This document shows, piece by piece, positions 25,829 to 35,184 of a stretch of DNA of 64,000 bases. The notes below the pieces were generated by a model that was not told the origin of the DNA, ran no database searches, and saw only the letters and a list, made by a program, of their open reading frames with translations. A program made the position numbers and the translations under genes. How positions within the stretch are numbered: the stretch's first letter is position 1; every line of letters starts with the position of its first letter. Origin of the DNA: Xanthocytophaga flava (GTDB lineage Bacteria; Bacteroidota; Bacteroidia; Cytophagales; 172606-1); contig JASJOS010000009.1 in NCBI GenBank assembly GCA_030068525.1, forward strand, positions 124,001-188,000, written 5' to 3'.

Positions 25829-27220
25829 TTACCAGACAAGGGGTGGGTTTTCTTTCCAGAACAGGTAGCGTTTGATGTCTTTGTAGCAGGTGTTGGTGAT
25901 GGCGAAGTCGTCTTTACGTCTTTCCTGGCGGTTGGTTTCATCCCGGAACAGGTCTTCGTTTTCGTGGAAGAGTTCGGTACAATCGTATACTGTTATCTGG
26001 CCGATATAGCTGGCTACTACCATTTTGGTTCTGTCTGGAGAATAGTCGATGTCCATAACGGTTCCTCCTATATGCAAATAGCCATATAGGTTACCATAAT
26101 AGTCTCTGAACCACATATACCCATCGTTACAGCCCAATGCATACCCCCACTGATAAAGTCCTGCAGAGAATACCCATTTACGGTCGTCTATGTAATTGAG
26201 GGTAGGGTCAGCATTATAACCGGATGCGTAAAAGTTGGGAGTAAGATTGGCAAGTGGAAGCGCAATAGATGCACTTCTTGAGATATGGCAGGAACACAAT
26301 AAAACTTGTGGGCCTGAGTTGTCAGTATCTGGCTCTTCCTCAATAGTTGTATTGAAACGTGCCAGATTTGGATAGGATGAACGAGGCTCTACAGTAGCGA
26401 TAGTTGTCCATTGTCCATTAATCTCTTCAAATAGCAGATGAGGAGAGGATTGAGTACCTGTTATCATATATTTTCCATCCGGAGAAACATCTACATGTGG
26501 GTAGTCATACCGAAATGTAAATTCTTCTCTGTGAGTATGGGAAGAGTTCTCTTCCGTTTCAATGAAGTGTGATGTTTGTTCCTCCAATACAAAAATACCT
26601 TTGGAAGTGGCTATTGCAACCCGTTGCCCATTAGGAAAAACTACTATCTGCTGAATCCCAAATTCTGTAAAGTTGAGATTCGATAACCCATCTTTTGGAC
26701 CCTTCAATCCATAAGTAGAGGGTGAGGCAAACGTTTTAATACTGTGGCCATCCCATCCTTCAGTTACTTCAATGTAGTCAGCATATACCCGGGCAATGTA
26801 TTTTTTATCGAATGATTTTCCAATCATCAATACATCAGGCTGTAGTTCAAAGGTGTTTTCGGAAATGAGGTAGACACGTCTTGGTTCATACCAATCTCCT
26901 ACAGTAGCTACCAACCGCATATCAGGTAAAATCACCACCTGAGATACACATTCCGTGATTCCAGTCCAGTCTATCGGATCGTTGTCCGGAGGAAATAACT
27001 GACGGAGTTTATCAAATTCCCCATCTTCATTATGGTAATAAATCTGATCCATCACAAAGGCTGTCATATCTTTCCTTGTGTCTTCCGGGCACGGAGTGTC
27101 TGGTTTTACTTTGTCAATGTATATTTCGTCAAGCCAGTTATTGAGTTTGTCCTTAAAGGACTTTCCTTCATTGATCCAGCGTTGTGAGGCTTCTGTGATA
27201 GAGGCAAATTCTGTTTGCAT
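25829..27220 (-). CDS. cytoplasmic beta-propeller (WD40-like) protein
   Basis: 463 residues with no signal peptide. A helical N-terminus (1-75) precedes repeated propeller strands such as HVDVSPDGKYMITGTQSS and MDIDYSPDRTKMVVASYIGQITVYD, and the region RVAIATSKGIFVLEE. Repeats are irregular, so blade count is uncertain (perhaps six or seven). Propellers are usually protein-binding platforms. It lies 138 bp downstream of the unknown gene at 27359 and is followed by the repeat region. Confidence 0.8.
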   Translation of the reverse strand: MQTEFASITEASQRWINEGKSFKDKLNNWLDEIYIDKVKPDTPCPEDTRKDMTAFVMDQIYYHNEDGEFDKLRQLFPPDNDPIDWTGITECVSQVVILPDMRLVATVGDWYEPRRVYLISENTFELQPDVLMIGKSFDKKYIARVYADYIEVTEGWDGHSIKTFASPSTYGLKGPKDGLSNLNFTEFGIQQIVVFPNGQRVAIATSKGIFVLEEQTSHFIETEENSSHTHREEFTFRYDYPHVDVSPDGKYMITGTQSSPHLLFEEINGQWTTIATVEPRSSYPNLARFNTTIEEEPDTDNSGPQVLLCSCHISRSASIALPLANLTPNFYASGYNADPTLNYIDDRKWVFSAGLYQWGYALGCNDGYMWFRDYYGNLYGYLHIGGTVMDIDYSPDRTKMVVASYIGQITVYDCTELFHENEDLFRDETNRQERRKDDFAITNTCYKDIKRYLFWKENPPLVW

Positions 27221-27358
27221 AGTTGTAAGTTCGTTGTACAGGTGATTTGGAAAGGAGAAATCCGATGATGTTATTTCGGTGATACCTTAGCTGGTTTGCT
27301 GATGTATAGGAAAGATAAAGATTGTTCCTGGATAACTCTGATAACAGATGGCTTTGAG

Positions 27359-27910
27359 TTAATCAGGCTCATTGTTGTATTTGGTTTCAAGATCCTTCCA
27401 GATTTTATCCAGATAGAGTGAAGCTAGTCTTTGGTGTTGCTGATCGGTTTTATCTGCAAAGTAGCTTTCATTGTCTTTAAACCGGATGTAAGCCTGTACT
27501 GTATCATCACCCCAGACAAAAGGATAGACAATGACAAAGTCAGAGTCATCCAGGTTCTTGTAGGTTTCTATGCTACGCAGAAATCCTAGTACAGGGATCA
27601 TCTCCTGATAGTTTTCAGAAAATTGAAATATAGAGAAGTACCAGGTCTGTGTGTGTGGATTGTATTCTGAATGGGTAACAGATGGCTTGTATTCTATCCA
27701 GTCAGTAACAATTCCCTGATTGGTACTCTCTTCATTATAAGCGTCCAGAAGATCAGTTGTAAACTCAGATTTTCCATACATTTCACGGCTATCCCACCAT
27801 TCTTTCCAGCCAGGCTGCCTTTCGAATGTCGCTACTGGGGCTGCCAGGAATTTATTCAGGTTTTCCTGTGTGATACTGATTTTTGCCAGCAAGGAACTGA
27901 GTTCGGACAT
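27359..27910 (-). CDS. hypothetical protein of WGR/DUF4132 cluster
   Basis: 183 residues from ATG 27910 (MSELSSLLAKISITQ). An in-frame ATG at 27997 would add 29 residues that look like leader DNA. It is acidic and soluble, with Trp/Tyr-rich strands (PGWKEWWDSREMYG, TQTWYFSIFQFSENYQ). I recognise no motif. Its place between the giant DUF4132 gene and the propeller gene suggests a partner of one of them. Confidence 0.75.
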   Translation of the reverse strand: MSELSSLLAKISITQENLNKFLAAPVATFERQPGWKEWWDSREMYGKSEFTTDLLDAYNEESTNQGIVTDWIEYKPSVTHSEYNPHTQTWYFSIFQFSENYQEMIPVLGFLRSIETYKNLDDSDFVIVYPFVWGDDTVQAYIRFKDNESYFADKTDQQHQRLASLYLDKIWKDLETKYNNEPD

Positions 27911-28190
27911 AGATGTATTTTTTATGAGTGTAGTACTAAGTATTGATTTGTAGTGGGTATTTGCTTTACTTTCTATAGCTGGTAGTTTATGTTTCATAGC
28001 TTTGGAGGAATAACAATAGCTTCAGGAGTAAACATCCTCCTAACGCTATTGGCTTCAGAAAAAATATCGTTTCTACTGTTCTCCAGAATGTGCTTCCCGC
28101 TGTACTGGGAAAGTCACTCCTGGAGGACAGTAGGAAAGAATCCTTTAGAAATAATAAAAGCGAAAAGTTCTCTCAATAGGATAACAGATG
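27911..28190. repeat. two adjacent imperfect hairpins
   Basis: Between the unknown gene and the giant gene are two stem-loops: 28014-28051 (CAATAGC with GCTATTG, inner AGGAG with CTCCT) and 28073-28133 (CTACTGTTCTCCAG with CTGGAGGACAGTAG, one G-T, with an inner CTTCCC/GGGAAAG pair). The CTCC/GGAG-rich arms resemble the repeat at 2540 and 25749. They probably form a REP-like repeat within the operon and could moderate downstream expression. Confidence 0.6.
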
Positions 28191-31181
28191 TTACTCCTTG
28201 CCTTCTTTGCTCTCTGCCGGAGGTAGAATTTTGCGCAGGTCTGCCATTACCTCTGAATATACAATGCCTGGAATGTTGCCAAAAGCTAGTTTGTTTCCAT
28301 AATTTTCAGATGCATATGATTCAAAATGTAATCGGCCCAGATAGGCATCCTCATCATAGTAGCCTACTGTAATGCCTTCTGTTTCAATTTCTGCACGTAC
28401 CCGTAGGTGAGGGAATGCTTTTTCATAAGCTGGTACATAGCCACCATCACTTACTTCTGCACGACGCCATCCGAGTTTTTCCAGTGTCTTGGCCAGATAA
28501 AGAGCTCCCTGTTCGATTTTTTTGCCTGAGAATGTACTGGATTCTACAGCTGCTTTTTCTTTTTCATCAATTGTAATAACTTCCCGTTGCATCTGAGGGA
28601 AAATAGGCTCGATATGCAGGTCAAAAAACTTCTGATTCCATGCTTCCCGTTCTTCTGGAGTGATCATCAGCGGATGTATCATACCAATAGTAGCCGTTTC
28701 TTCCGATAGTTCTACTTCCTCATCTTCCAGACTCATCAGACTGGTATCTTCTGCACACCAGAAGGTGGTGAGTAATTGTCCATTTGCATCAAATGCACCC
28801 CACACTAGGCGGGTAGCATAGACAAACATAATTGGGTTACCCAAAAAGAACTTCTGCCATGCTTCCAGTTCCCATCTGCGTCCGGTTACCATGTATTGCT
28901 CCAGACGAGGTGACTGCGATTTTACTACATCACGAACTTCTTTGGTGATTAGTTTAAACTCATCCTGAACTTCTTTAGCTGTTCCTTTAGGGGCTGACTT
29001 TAGTTTTTTGCCATCTTCATCCAGGAATGCCATTTTAAAGTTGACATCAATAAAGGCACGGTATTCAGAATCATTGACAGTGAAGGTTTTGAACATACCA
29101 TCAAAATCGAAGTCTGGGATAATGCTGTCGGCCAGTTCGTTCATATCCATACCTAATTCTTCTGCGGCTTCCTCCAGTGCGGCATGGGCTGCACTTCCTA
29201 CATTGCTGTTTTTATTCTGGTATTTACGACTAAAGAATTCTACTGTCCGTAGAGCTTTGTTGCTGCCAATCATTGCCAGAGCTCCTACAGCGTATTCAGC
29301 CATTTTACCTCTTGAGTTATCTACCCAGGTATTTACCTGATTACGCAACAGATTTACCGTTTCGTCATCTCCCAGGAGCCCTGCCAGTGTGAGACAATAT
29401 TTTTGTTTGGCATCAGCACCATTGTCGATGTAAAGCTTGAATAGTTTTTTAGCAAAGTCTCCGGATTTGCTTCTATCTATCAGTGAAAGCAACACTTTTG
29501 CTTCCAGATCAGGACGAATACCTTTGGCACGGCTCATACGATACAGCAGGAATATTACCTCATCTGTAGTTACTGCTGTGCCGTCAGTTTTGTAAAGTGT
29601 TGGCAGTACATCTGGTTTTATCCAGCTAATGGGTGATTCAGAAATTTTGCCACGTTGTTTGGCAAATTCTACCATATCTGCCAACAGCTTGTCGTTTGCT
29701 TCGCCATAAAGCTTGTTTGCCAGTGATTCAAGCATCACATCGCGGGCATCATCGTTTTTCTCAGAGTTAAATGCCGCAGATAGGATAGCAATAGATTCTT
29801 CTGTATTGATTTTGGCAAGGATCAGAGCTGCTGTTTGACGAGTGTCGGCTGTTTTGGCGTTAAGCAGGTCTTTTGACCGTGTTATAGCTTTGTCTCCCAG
29901 CTTGCTTAACACCGTAGCGAGCATAAAGCGTATCCGTTTGGATTTGGTTTTGGTTAAATCCCAAAGGCTATCTTCAATAGAAGAAAAGTCATATTTCTCT
30001 ATGATCTCAAATAATGTTTTGAAATATTCATTTCCTACGTCTTTTGGGTTTTTACTGAGAGCATCAGGCCAATATTTTAAAGCATCCGCACCAAACTTTT
30101 CATCCAGGAATGTCAGGAAGTCAGGTACCAGAAAAGGGGAGTTCTTTATAAAAGGAACTAGTCGTGCCTGTGCGGCAACAGGATCACGCTCCAGCATGTC
30201 CTCAAATGACAAGACTGTCAGATACTTGCGTTGATTATCGTCCCAAGAGTATTCATCTGTATACCCCCAGGTACCTTTAGTGGCTCCTGTTTCAAACTGA
30301 TCCAGGTAATCTTTATAAAACTTTGTTAGTTGAGACTCATATTTACCAGGAAATGCCTTGTCCAGTTTTTTCCAGTTTGAGTATACATCAATCGGATCAA
30401 TTTGTTGCTGCTTGATCTGCTTTTCTATTCCTTTGATGATTGCTTTTTCAAAAGAAGCTGCATCCTTTTCCAGTAAAAAGTTGACTACATCGCTGTCAAG
30501 GCCATTGTGGTGATACCCGCTTTTGGGTACGATAAATTCATCTACATATTCATTGAGTGTTTCGCGGTGGTGATAATACAGAAGACGGCATAGTTCAAAT
30601 CGGCTGTTGTCTTCTTCTGCATTGGCATCCATCACCAAACGAGCCTGCTGAGGCAAAAAGGATAAAACATATTTTCCAAAGGATGATGGCTTGTCTGTTT
30701 GTGGATTTTCGGTATCGTTAGCACCCTCTTCATAAAGAAAATACGGATCATCATAATTATCCATGCCAAACATGAGAATGTCTTTATCCTGCATACCTGA
30801 CTTTTTCAGAATAGGCACTAGTTGTGCCATTATATCATACTCACCTGATTTGGTAATCTGATCCCGCATCCAGTATTCCATCCACCAGGATAGATCTTTG
30901 TTGTTTTTATGAAAGACAAAAGATAGAATACGTTCTTCATATATACCCCAGGATTGAGCAACAGGTATCAGGTTAGGAAGGTCACGAAGTCCCCAGGAGT
31001 AAAAGTTCCAGCCTACATTGCGCATATTGGGCATGGTGGTTGTTTTTCCCAGGATAAAGTCTTCTACTTCCTGCATGTGTTTAATATAGTCAGCATCATT
31101 GATAAATGAGTTTTTCTGCTGAGCATCTTTTGCACGACAGTCGCTAAAAAATGCCTCGACCTGTTGAGTTGTGAGCGCCAT
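28191..31181 (-). CDS. DUF4132 / MolR-like HEAT-repeat protein
   Basis: 996 residues, no signal peptide. N-terminal half is helical; HEAT-like repeats lie at about 420-700 (RIRFMLATVLSKLGDKAI, TRQTAALILAKINTEESIAIL). ELADSIIPDFDFDG near 705 begins the DUF4132 part, which includes WELEAWQKFFLGNPIMFVYATRLVWG, CAEDTSLMSLEDEE, IGMIHPLMITPEEREAW and IFPQMQRE. This family includes E. coli MolR/YehI-type proteins; a regulatory or scaffold role is assumed in the literature but the biochemistry is not settled. It is the first gene of the minus-strand cluster. Confidence 0.88.
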   Translation of the reverse strand: MALTTQQVEAFFSDCRAKDAQQKNSFINDADYIKHMQEVEDFILGKTTTMPNMRNVGWNFYSWGLRDLPNLIPVAQSWGIYEERILSFVFHKNNKDLSWWMEYWMRDQITKSGEYDIMAQLVPILKKSGMQDKDILMFGMDNYDDPYFLYEEGANDTENPQTDKPSSFGKYVLSFLPQQARLVMDANAEEDNSRFELCRLLYYHHRETLNEYVDEFIVPKSGYHHNGLDSDVVNFLLEKDAASFEKAIIKGIEKQIKQQQIDPIDVYSNWKKLDKAFPGKYESQLTKFYKDYLDQFETGATKGTWGYTDEYSWDDNQRKYLTVLSFEDMLERDPVAAQARLVPFIKNSPFLVPDFLTFLDEKFGADALKYWPDALSKNPKDVGNEYFKTLFEIIEKYDFSSIEDSLWDLTKTKSKRIRFMLATVLSKLGDKAITRSKDLLNAKTADTRQTAALILAKINTEESIAILSAAFNSEKNDDARDVMLESLANKLYGEANDKLLADMVEFAKQRGKISESPISWIKPDVLPTLYKTDGTAVTTDEVIFLLYRMSRAKGIRPDLEAKVLLSLIDRSKSGDFAKKLFKLYIDNGADAKQKYCLTLAGLLGDDETVNLLRNQVNTWVDNSRGKMAEYAVGALAMIGSNKALRTVEFFSRKYQNKNSNVGSAAHAALEEAAEELGMDMNELADSIIPDFDFDGMFKTFTVNDSEYRAFIDVNFKMAFLDEDGKKLKSAPKGTAKEVQDEFKLITKEVRDVVKSQSPRLEQYMVTGRRWELEAWQKFFLGNPIMFVYATRLVWGAFDANGQLLTTFWCAEDTSLMSLEDEEVELSEETATIGMIHPLMITPEEREAWNQKFFDLHIEPIFPQMQREVITIDEKEKAAVESSTFSGKKIEQGALYLAKTLEKLGWRRAEVSDGGYVPAYEKAFPHLRVRAEIETEGITVGYYDEDAYLGRLHFESYASENYGNKLAFGNIPGIVYSEVMADLRKILPPAESKEGKE

Positions 31182-31931
31182 AAAAATGAAAGAGTGTAAT
31201 GTATTGAATAGATATAAAAATAGGATATAGTAATCGGTGCGATAATATTATATAATGGGTTTTAATTATAAAAATATTTTTAAAATAAATAATAAAATAA
31301 TTTTTGATATTAAAGTGAGTGATATTAATTGAAATATATAATGATACAAAATTTAATATCACTTGTTAAGCAGGAAACTGCTGTATGGCAGGTAGTTAAT
31401 ATTTGTATATACCCATGCTTCCTGTGTTATGTGACAGACATAGATATCTAGAATTTATTTTTCTCTGATGGACTGATCTTCGGGAGAGTAATTACAGATA
31501 GACCTAGTATGTTTAGTAACTCTGTAACTCTATTCTGAAAGAGTACAATAGAAATCCTGTTTGTCTGTATAGTAAAGAGAAGAGTAGCTTTACAGACTCG
31601 TATGTTAAAAATCCGGAACATAAGTATACTGAGCAATACGATGTAAAATAAAGTACAATGGTTCTGTCTCGTTCTGAAACAGTATCTTCCAACTTTGTGG
31701 AAGATGCATAAAACAAACCTCTGACTCTATTATCAGCATCAGATCATGCAGGGCTGCTATACCTGATACGATTATACTCTTCTGCACATTTTTGTTTTTC
31801 CGGAATGGAAGCAGAACATGTCTTTAAACGGAAATTTGCATTGGAAGGTTAACTGGTAGGACATGTTTTCTCGATACCAGGATTTGTTGTTGAAAGAGGT
31901 GATTAGGAGATAAAGTATCTATACCTGATAA
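31182..31931. other. AT-rich intergenic region upstream of the WGR cluster
   Basis: About 750 bp. Very AT-rich at 31200-31370, presumably the promoter region for the giant DUF4132 gene. Short minus-strand frames here have non-coding composition. A small hairpin ATCTTCCA/TGGAAGAT lies at 31683-31704. Confidence 0.4.
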
Positions 31932-32306
31932 CTACCCATATTGAGTCTGAAGAAAGTTTTTTAGCTGATTTTTTACTTTTGACCGCTCAAGGGAATGTAT
32001 AGAAAGGAGTAAAGGACGTATAGATAAACCATTTCCTCTTGGGTTCCACTCGATGATAATCGATTGCCTTCTTCGTTCTCTTGATTTTTTTCTGAGTAGT
32101 GGGATCGGAATGTTATCAGATAATTCGATTGCTTTTTCTCGGGGGCTGTACCAGATAGTTATACTTCTAAACCTGGACAATTGTAATTCAATAAATTGTT
32201 CCCAGTTCCCTTATCTTAATATAAATACATACTCTGGAAAAGCTCCCTGAAGATCTGCTAGTATTATTTCCAGGTTGATAAATGGTTTCTCTATGTCAAT
32301 AAGCAT
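31932..32306 (-). pseudogene. 124-codon gene interrupted by in-frame stop
   Basis: ATG at 32306 starts MLIDIEKPFINLEIILADL and runs 31 codons to a TAA at 32211-32213. The same frame then continues with no further stop for 92 codons (NWEQFIELQLSRFRSITIWY to LQTQYG) to 31932. The second part is strongly protein-like (charged helices, SDNIPIPLLRKKSRERRRQS). A single base change could explain the stop. I do not recognise the family. Confidence 0.5.
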
Positions 32307-32402
32307 TTAAAACATCTGTTGAGCCGACACACAATGATACAATATATGCAAATTCTACTACTTTGATTAAAGATAACAATAGAACCCGATTCTGAGCACA
32401 GT

Positions 32403-33083
32403 TTATTCTTGTATACTGTATCCCATTCCAATAATGGTATGTATTAGCTTATGTTGCTGTCCGTGGTCAATTTTTTTACGCAGGAAATTGATATAGGTGT
32501 CAATCGTATTGCTGGCAGGGTCCATGTTGGCATCCCAAACCCGATCGGCAATATCTATACGTGATACAATCCGGTTGCGGTTGCGCATCAGGTATTCCAG
32601 TAACATATATTCTTTGGCCGTTAATGCAATATATTTGCCTCCTCGTTGCACTATACGACTTGTCAGATCCATTTCCAGATCGGCAACCTTTAACAGATTT
32701 TTTCGACTCTGAAGCTGGTTGAAGGAGCTACGGCGATGCAGAGCTGTCAGGCGCATAAGGAGTTCTTCAAACTGGAACGGTTTAACCAGAAAGTCATCGA
32801 TGCCAGCTGCGTATCCAGTTGCTTTATCTGCCAGACTACCCATAGCAGTGAGCATCAGAATAGGAGTTTGCTGGTTTTCATTACGTAGTGCCTGAGTCAT
32901 AGCATAGCCATTCAGCTTAGGCATATTGACATCTGCTACAATTACATCATATTCATTACCAAATGCTAATTGTAGTCCTGCTTCCCCATCGTTGGCAATG
33001 TCAACCAGATGGGCATTTTCTTCTAATCCTTTCTGAATGAATGTTGCCAGGCGCACTTCATCCTCAACTATCAGAATTTTCAT
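32403..33083 (-). CDS. OmpR-family two-component response regulator
   Basis: 226 residues. Receiver domain 1-120 with acidic pocket E7-D8, phospho-acceptor D51, T79 and K101; winged-helix DNA-binding domain 130-225 (ALTAKEYMLLEYLMRNRNRIVSR, then TIDTYINFLRKKI). Partner of the histidine kinase at 33537, though a small gene lies between. A hairpin at 33099-33131 sits just before the ATG in the leader. Target genes are unknown; the divergent lipoprotein operon at 35185 is the nearest candidate. Confidence 0.95.
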   Translation of the reverse strand: MKILIVEDEVRLATFIQKGLEENAHLVDIANDGEAGLQLAFGNEYDVIVADVNMPKLNGYAMTQALRNENQQTPILMLTAMGSLADKATGYAAGIDDFLVKPFQFEELLMRLTALHRRSSFNQLQSRKNLLKVADLEMDLTSRIVQRGGKYIALTAKEYMLLEYLMRNRNRIVSRIDIADRVWDANMDPASNTIDTYINFLRKKIDHGQQHKLIHTIIGMGYSIQE

Positions 33084-33098
33084 AGCTTTTCATTTTAG

Positions 33099-33131
33099 AG
33101 ACGAAAACAAGACATTTTCCTGTTTTCGTCT
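33099..33131 (-). promoter_or_regulatory. hairpin in response-regulator leader
   Basis: Read on the minus strand, AGACGAAAACA(G) pairs with (C)TTGTTTTCGTCT, with one bulge. It sits between the stop of the small secreted gene and the ATG of the response regulator (16 bp away) and lacks a U-run, so it could be an attenuator or mRNA processing point rather than a terminator. Confidence 0.5.
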
Positions 33132-33197
33132 GGACCAATTAAATGTCTATATCAGCAGAGAGTTCTCTGTATATTTTCATACTGTGTTACAGATGCA

Positions 33198-33428
33198 TTA
33201 CTGTTTTTTTGCATGATCTGTCTTCTTGTGTACAGAGGTTTTGTGGTATTCTTTATGTACAGTGCTTTTCTCTGTGTTTTCCATATTTTTTTCGGCCTTA
33301 TTGCCTTGATTTGTAGCCATGTTCTCTTTCTTCTCCTGCTTACTGTTTTTAGCAGGGGTAGTTTGCGCAAACATAACGCCACTGAACAGAGCAGCTACCA
33401 GAGTAGCCAGCATGAATCTCTTTTTCAT
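33198..33428 (-). CDS. small secreted Lys-rich protein between kinase and regulator
   Basis: 76 residues. Signal peptide 1-21 (ALFSGVMFAQ, cleavage after FA). The mature 55 residues are almost entirely polar and rich in Lys, Asn, Glu and His (KKTDHAKKQ at the end), so likely disordered. It lies between the histidine kinase and response regulator genes on the same strand. It may be a periplasmic accessory, metal-binding or sensing peptide of the pair. No family recognised. Confidence 0.7.
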   Translation of the reverse strand: MKKRFMLATLVAALFSGVMFAQTTPAKNSKQEKKENMATNQGNKAEKNMENTEKSTVHKEYHKTSVHKKTDHAKKQ

Positions 33429-33536
33429 ACGAAACGGATAAGTGTGAGTGAATCGTGTCAGAACGTTTGTCTGACATTCTGTGATAAAACTACTTCTGCC
33501 TTCTAAAAATGATTTTAAATTCAGATTAAAAAGACA

Positions 33537-34910
33537 TTAATCTTCTTTCCAGGTAGGGAGAGTAACTGTAAATACAGATCCTTTGTCTTTTACAGATTGT
33601 ACCACAATGCTTCCTCTGTGAATCTCCAGAATACGTTTTGCCAGGGGTAGACCAATGCCATATCCTGCAATTTTACTGTGTTGACCATTGCGGTAAAATG
33701 CGTCAAAGATATGTTCCAGTTCTGCAGCAGACATACCTATACCTTCATCACAAACATTTACCAACACCTGTTGCTGACCAGCCTGTATGTTTACAACCAC
33801 CTTTTTATTGCTACTATACTTGCAGGCGTTTTCCATAAGATTTTTAAATACCAGCATCAATAGGCGGGCATTGCCCATGACCAGCATTGCCTCATCTGTA
33901 TCTCCTATTGTGGCAAAGTCAATATGAATCTGATAGTCGGGGTGATTCTCCTTAAGCAAATCGGACGCTGCCCAAAGTTGTTCATCCAAACGCAGGCAGG
34001 AAAAAGAGACAGACTGGGCATCTGCATTGAGTCGGGCCAGTTCCAATAGACTATTGACCAGAAGTATCATCTGGTTTACATCATCCTGAAACGATTTCAG
34101 GGTTTGTACATATTCTTCTGTAGTCCTTTCTTTAAACAACGTTACCTGTGAATTGCTGAGTAGGATAGCCAGTGGAGTGCGTAGTTCGTGACTAGCATAG
34201 GAGATAAAATTAAATTGTTGTTGATACGCTTTCTCTACTCTATCCAGTAGTTCGTTAAAAGCATGAGACATCTGTCCGATTTCATTGTTGAGATTGGCTT
34301 CTGACAATCGCTGATGAAAGGTAGGCCCCGAAATCTGCTTCATCTGGCTGGCAATACGACTCAGTGGAAGTAGGTCACGTCGCATGAAATACCAGGTGGC
34401 TAACCCTTGTAATACAATCAGAATCAGAGAGCCAAGAATAAGAGTAGTTCGTAGTTTTTTCTGTTTATTAAAGCCTCCCAGATCATACCCGGCTGCTTCC
34501 AGAATAAGAAGTTTTCGGGAAGGATTATTCCTGCTTACAAATAAAGTACGTTCATAGCCATCTTTTCGAAATTCAACTTCCTTCTTTAAAACCTGTTTCT
34601 GGTAGGCTTCATTCAGATGCGCCACTGCACCTGTTGATCGGAAAAGTATGGTTCCAATAGAGTCATAGATAATGATCTGTCGTTTGCTGTAAGGGTCATC
34701 CTGTAAGGCTTCCAGTAAACGGAGCTGTTCTTTGCTGCTTCCTTTGGTAAAAATAAGTTGTTCCATGTTCAGTGCAGCCTGACGTAACCGATGATAGAAT
34801 TCATCTTCCCGGTAGTTCGAATAAAACCAGTAAATGTTTACTGAAAAAAGGACCAAGCCTGTAATCAGTAACAATGACATGCTTAACGAGTGTTTTTCAA
34901 CTATACGCAT
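33537..34910 (-). CDS. membrane sensor histidine kinase
   Basis: 457 residues. Two membrane helices (11-32 and 155-176) enclose a periplasmic sensor of about 120 residues. HAMP follows at 176-228; the H-box has H241 in SYASHELRTPL, the N-box is FKNLMENACKY near 355, and G1/G2 boxes are CDEGIGMS and GYGIGLPLAK. It phosphorylates the OmpR-type regulator at 32403. Gene order on the minus strand is kinase, small secreted protein, regulator, which is unusual. The divergent lipoprotein gene at 35185 shares its upstream region. Confidence 0.94.
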   Translation of the reverse strand: MRIVEKHSLSMSLLLITGLVLFSVNIYWFYSNYREDEFYHRLRQAALNMEQLIFTKGSSKEQLRLLEALQDDPYSKRQIIIYDSIGTILFRSTGAVAHLNEAYQKQVLKKEVEFRKDGYERTLFVSRNNPSRKLLILEAAGYDLGGFNKQKKLRTTLILGSLILIVLQGLATWYFMRRDLLPLSRIASQMKQISGPTFHQRLSEANLNNEIGQMSHAFNELLDRVEKAYQQQFNFISYASHELRTPLAILLSNSQVTLFKERTTEEYVQTLKSFQDDVNQMILLVNSLLELARLNADAQSVSFSCLRLDEQLWAASDLLKENHPDYQIHIDFATIGDTDEAMLVMGNARLLMLVFKNLMENACKYSSNKKVVVNIQAGQQQVLVNVCDEGIGMSAAELEHIFDAFYRNGQHSKIAGYGIGLPLAKRILEIHRGSIVVQSVKDKGSVFTVTLPTWKED

Positions 34911-35184
34911 ACTATAGCTTCAGATAATAGATGGTGGCGTAAGGTAGCATATAGTTCGTTTTGTACTTTCCTGAGATTCTTCTCTTTCTCAAAATTAATT
35001 GCATTTTAATCTGGGTTCAATCAGAATTTGAGACACCAGACCCAACTTAGCTTTATCAAACGGGAGATTTCTGAAAGGTGTATCCAAACAGACTATCTCC
35101 TACTGGAAGGAATCAGATATGTTTGGCATCCTTTGTTTGTGATGCTAAACGATCTTACTAAACACAACCTTATTTTTATCAGAT

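Noticed and set aside
29008-29340. 110-codon plus-strand frame inside the DUF4132 gene
   Set aside because: Antisense shadow of a strongly supported gene; Ser/Leu-rich as expected from reverse complement.
31182-31370. Very AT-rich stretch considered as a replication origin
   Set aside because: No DnaA-box cluster and no dnaA, parAB or gidA nearby.
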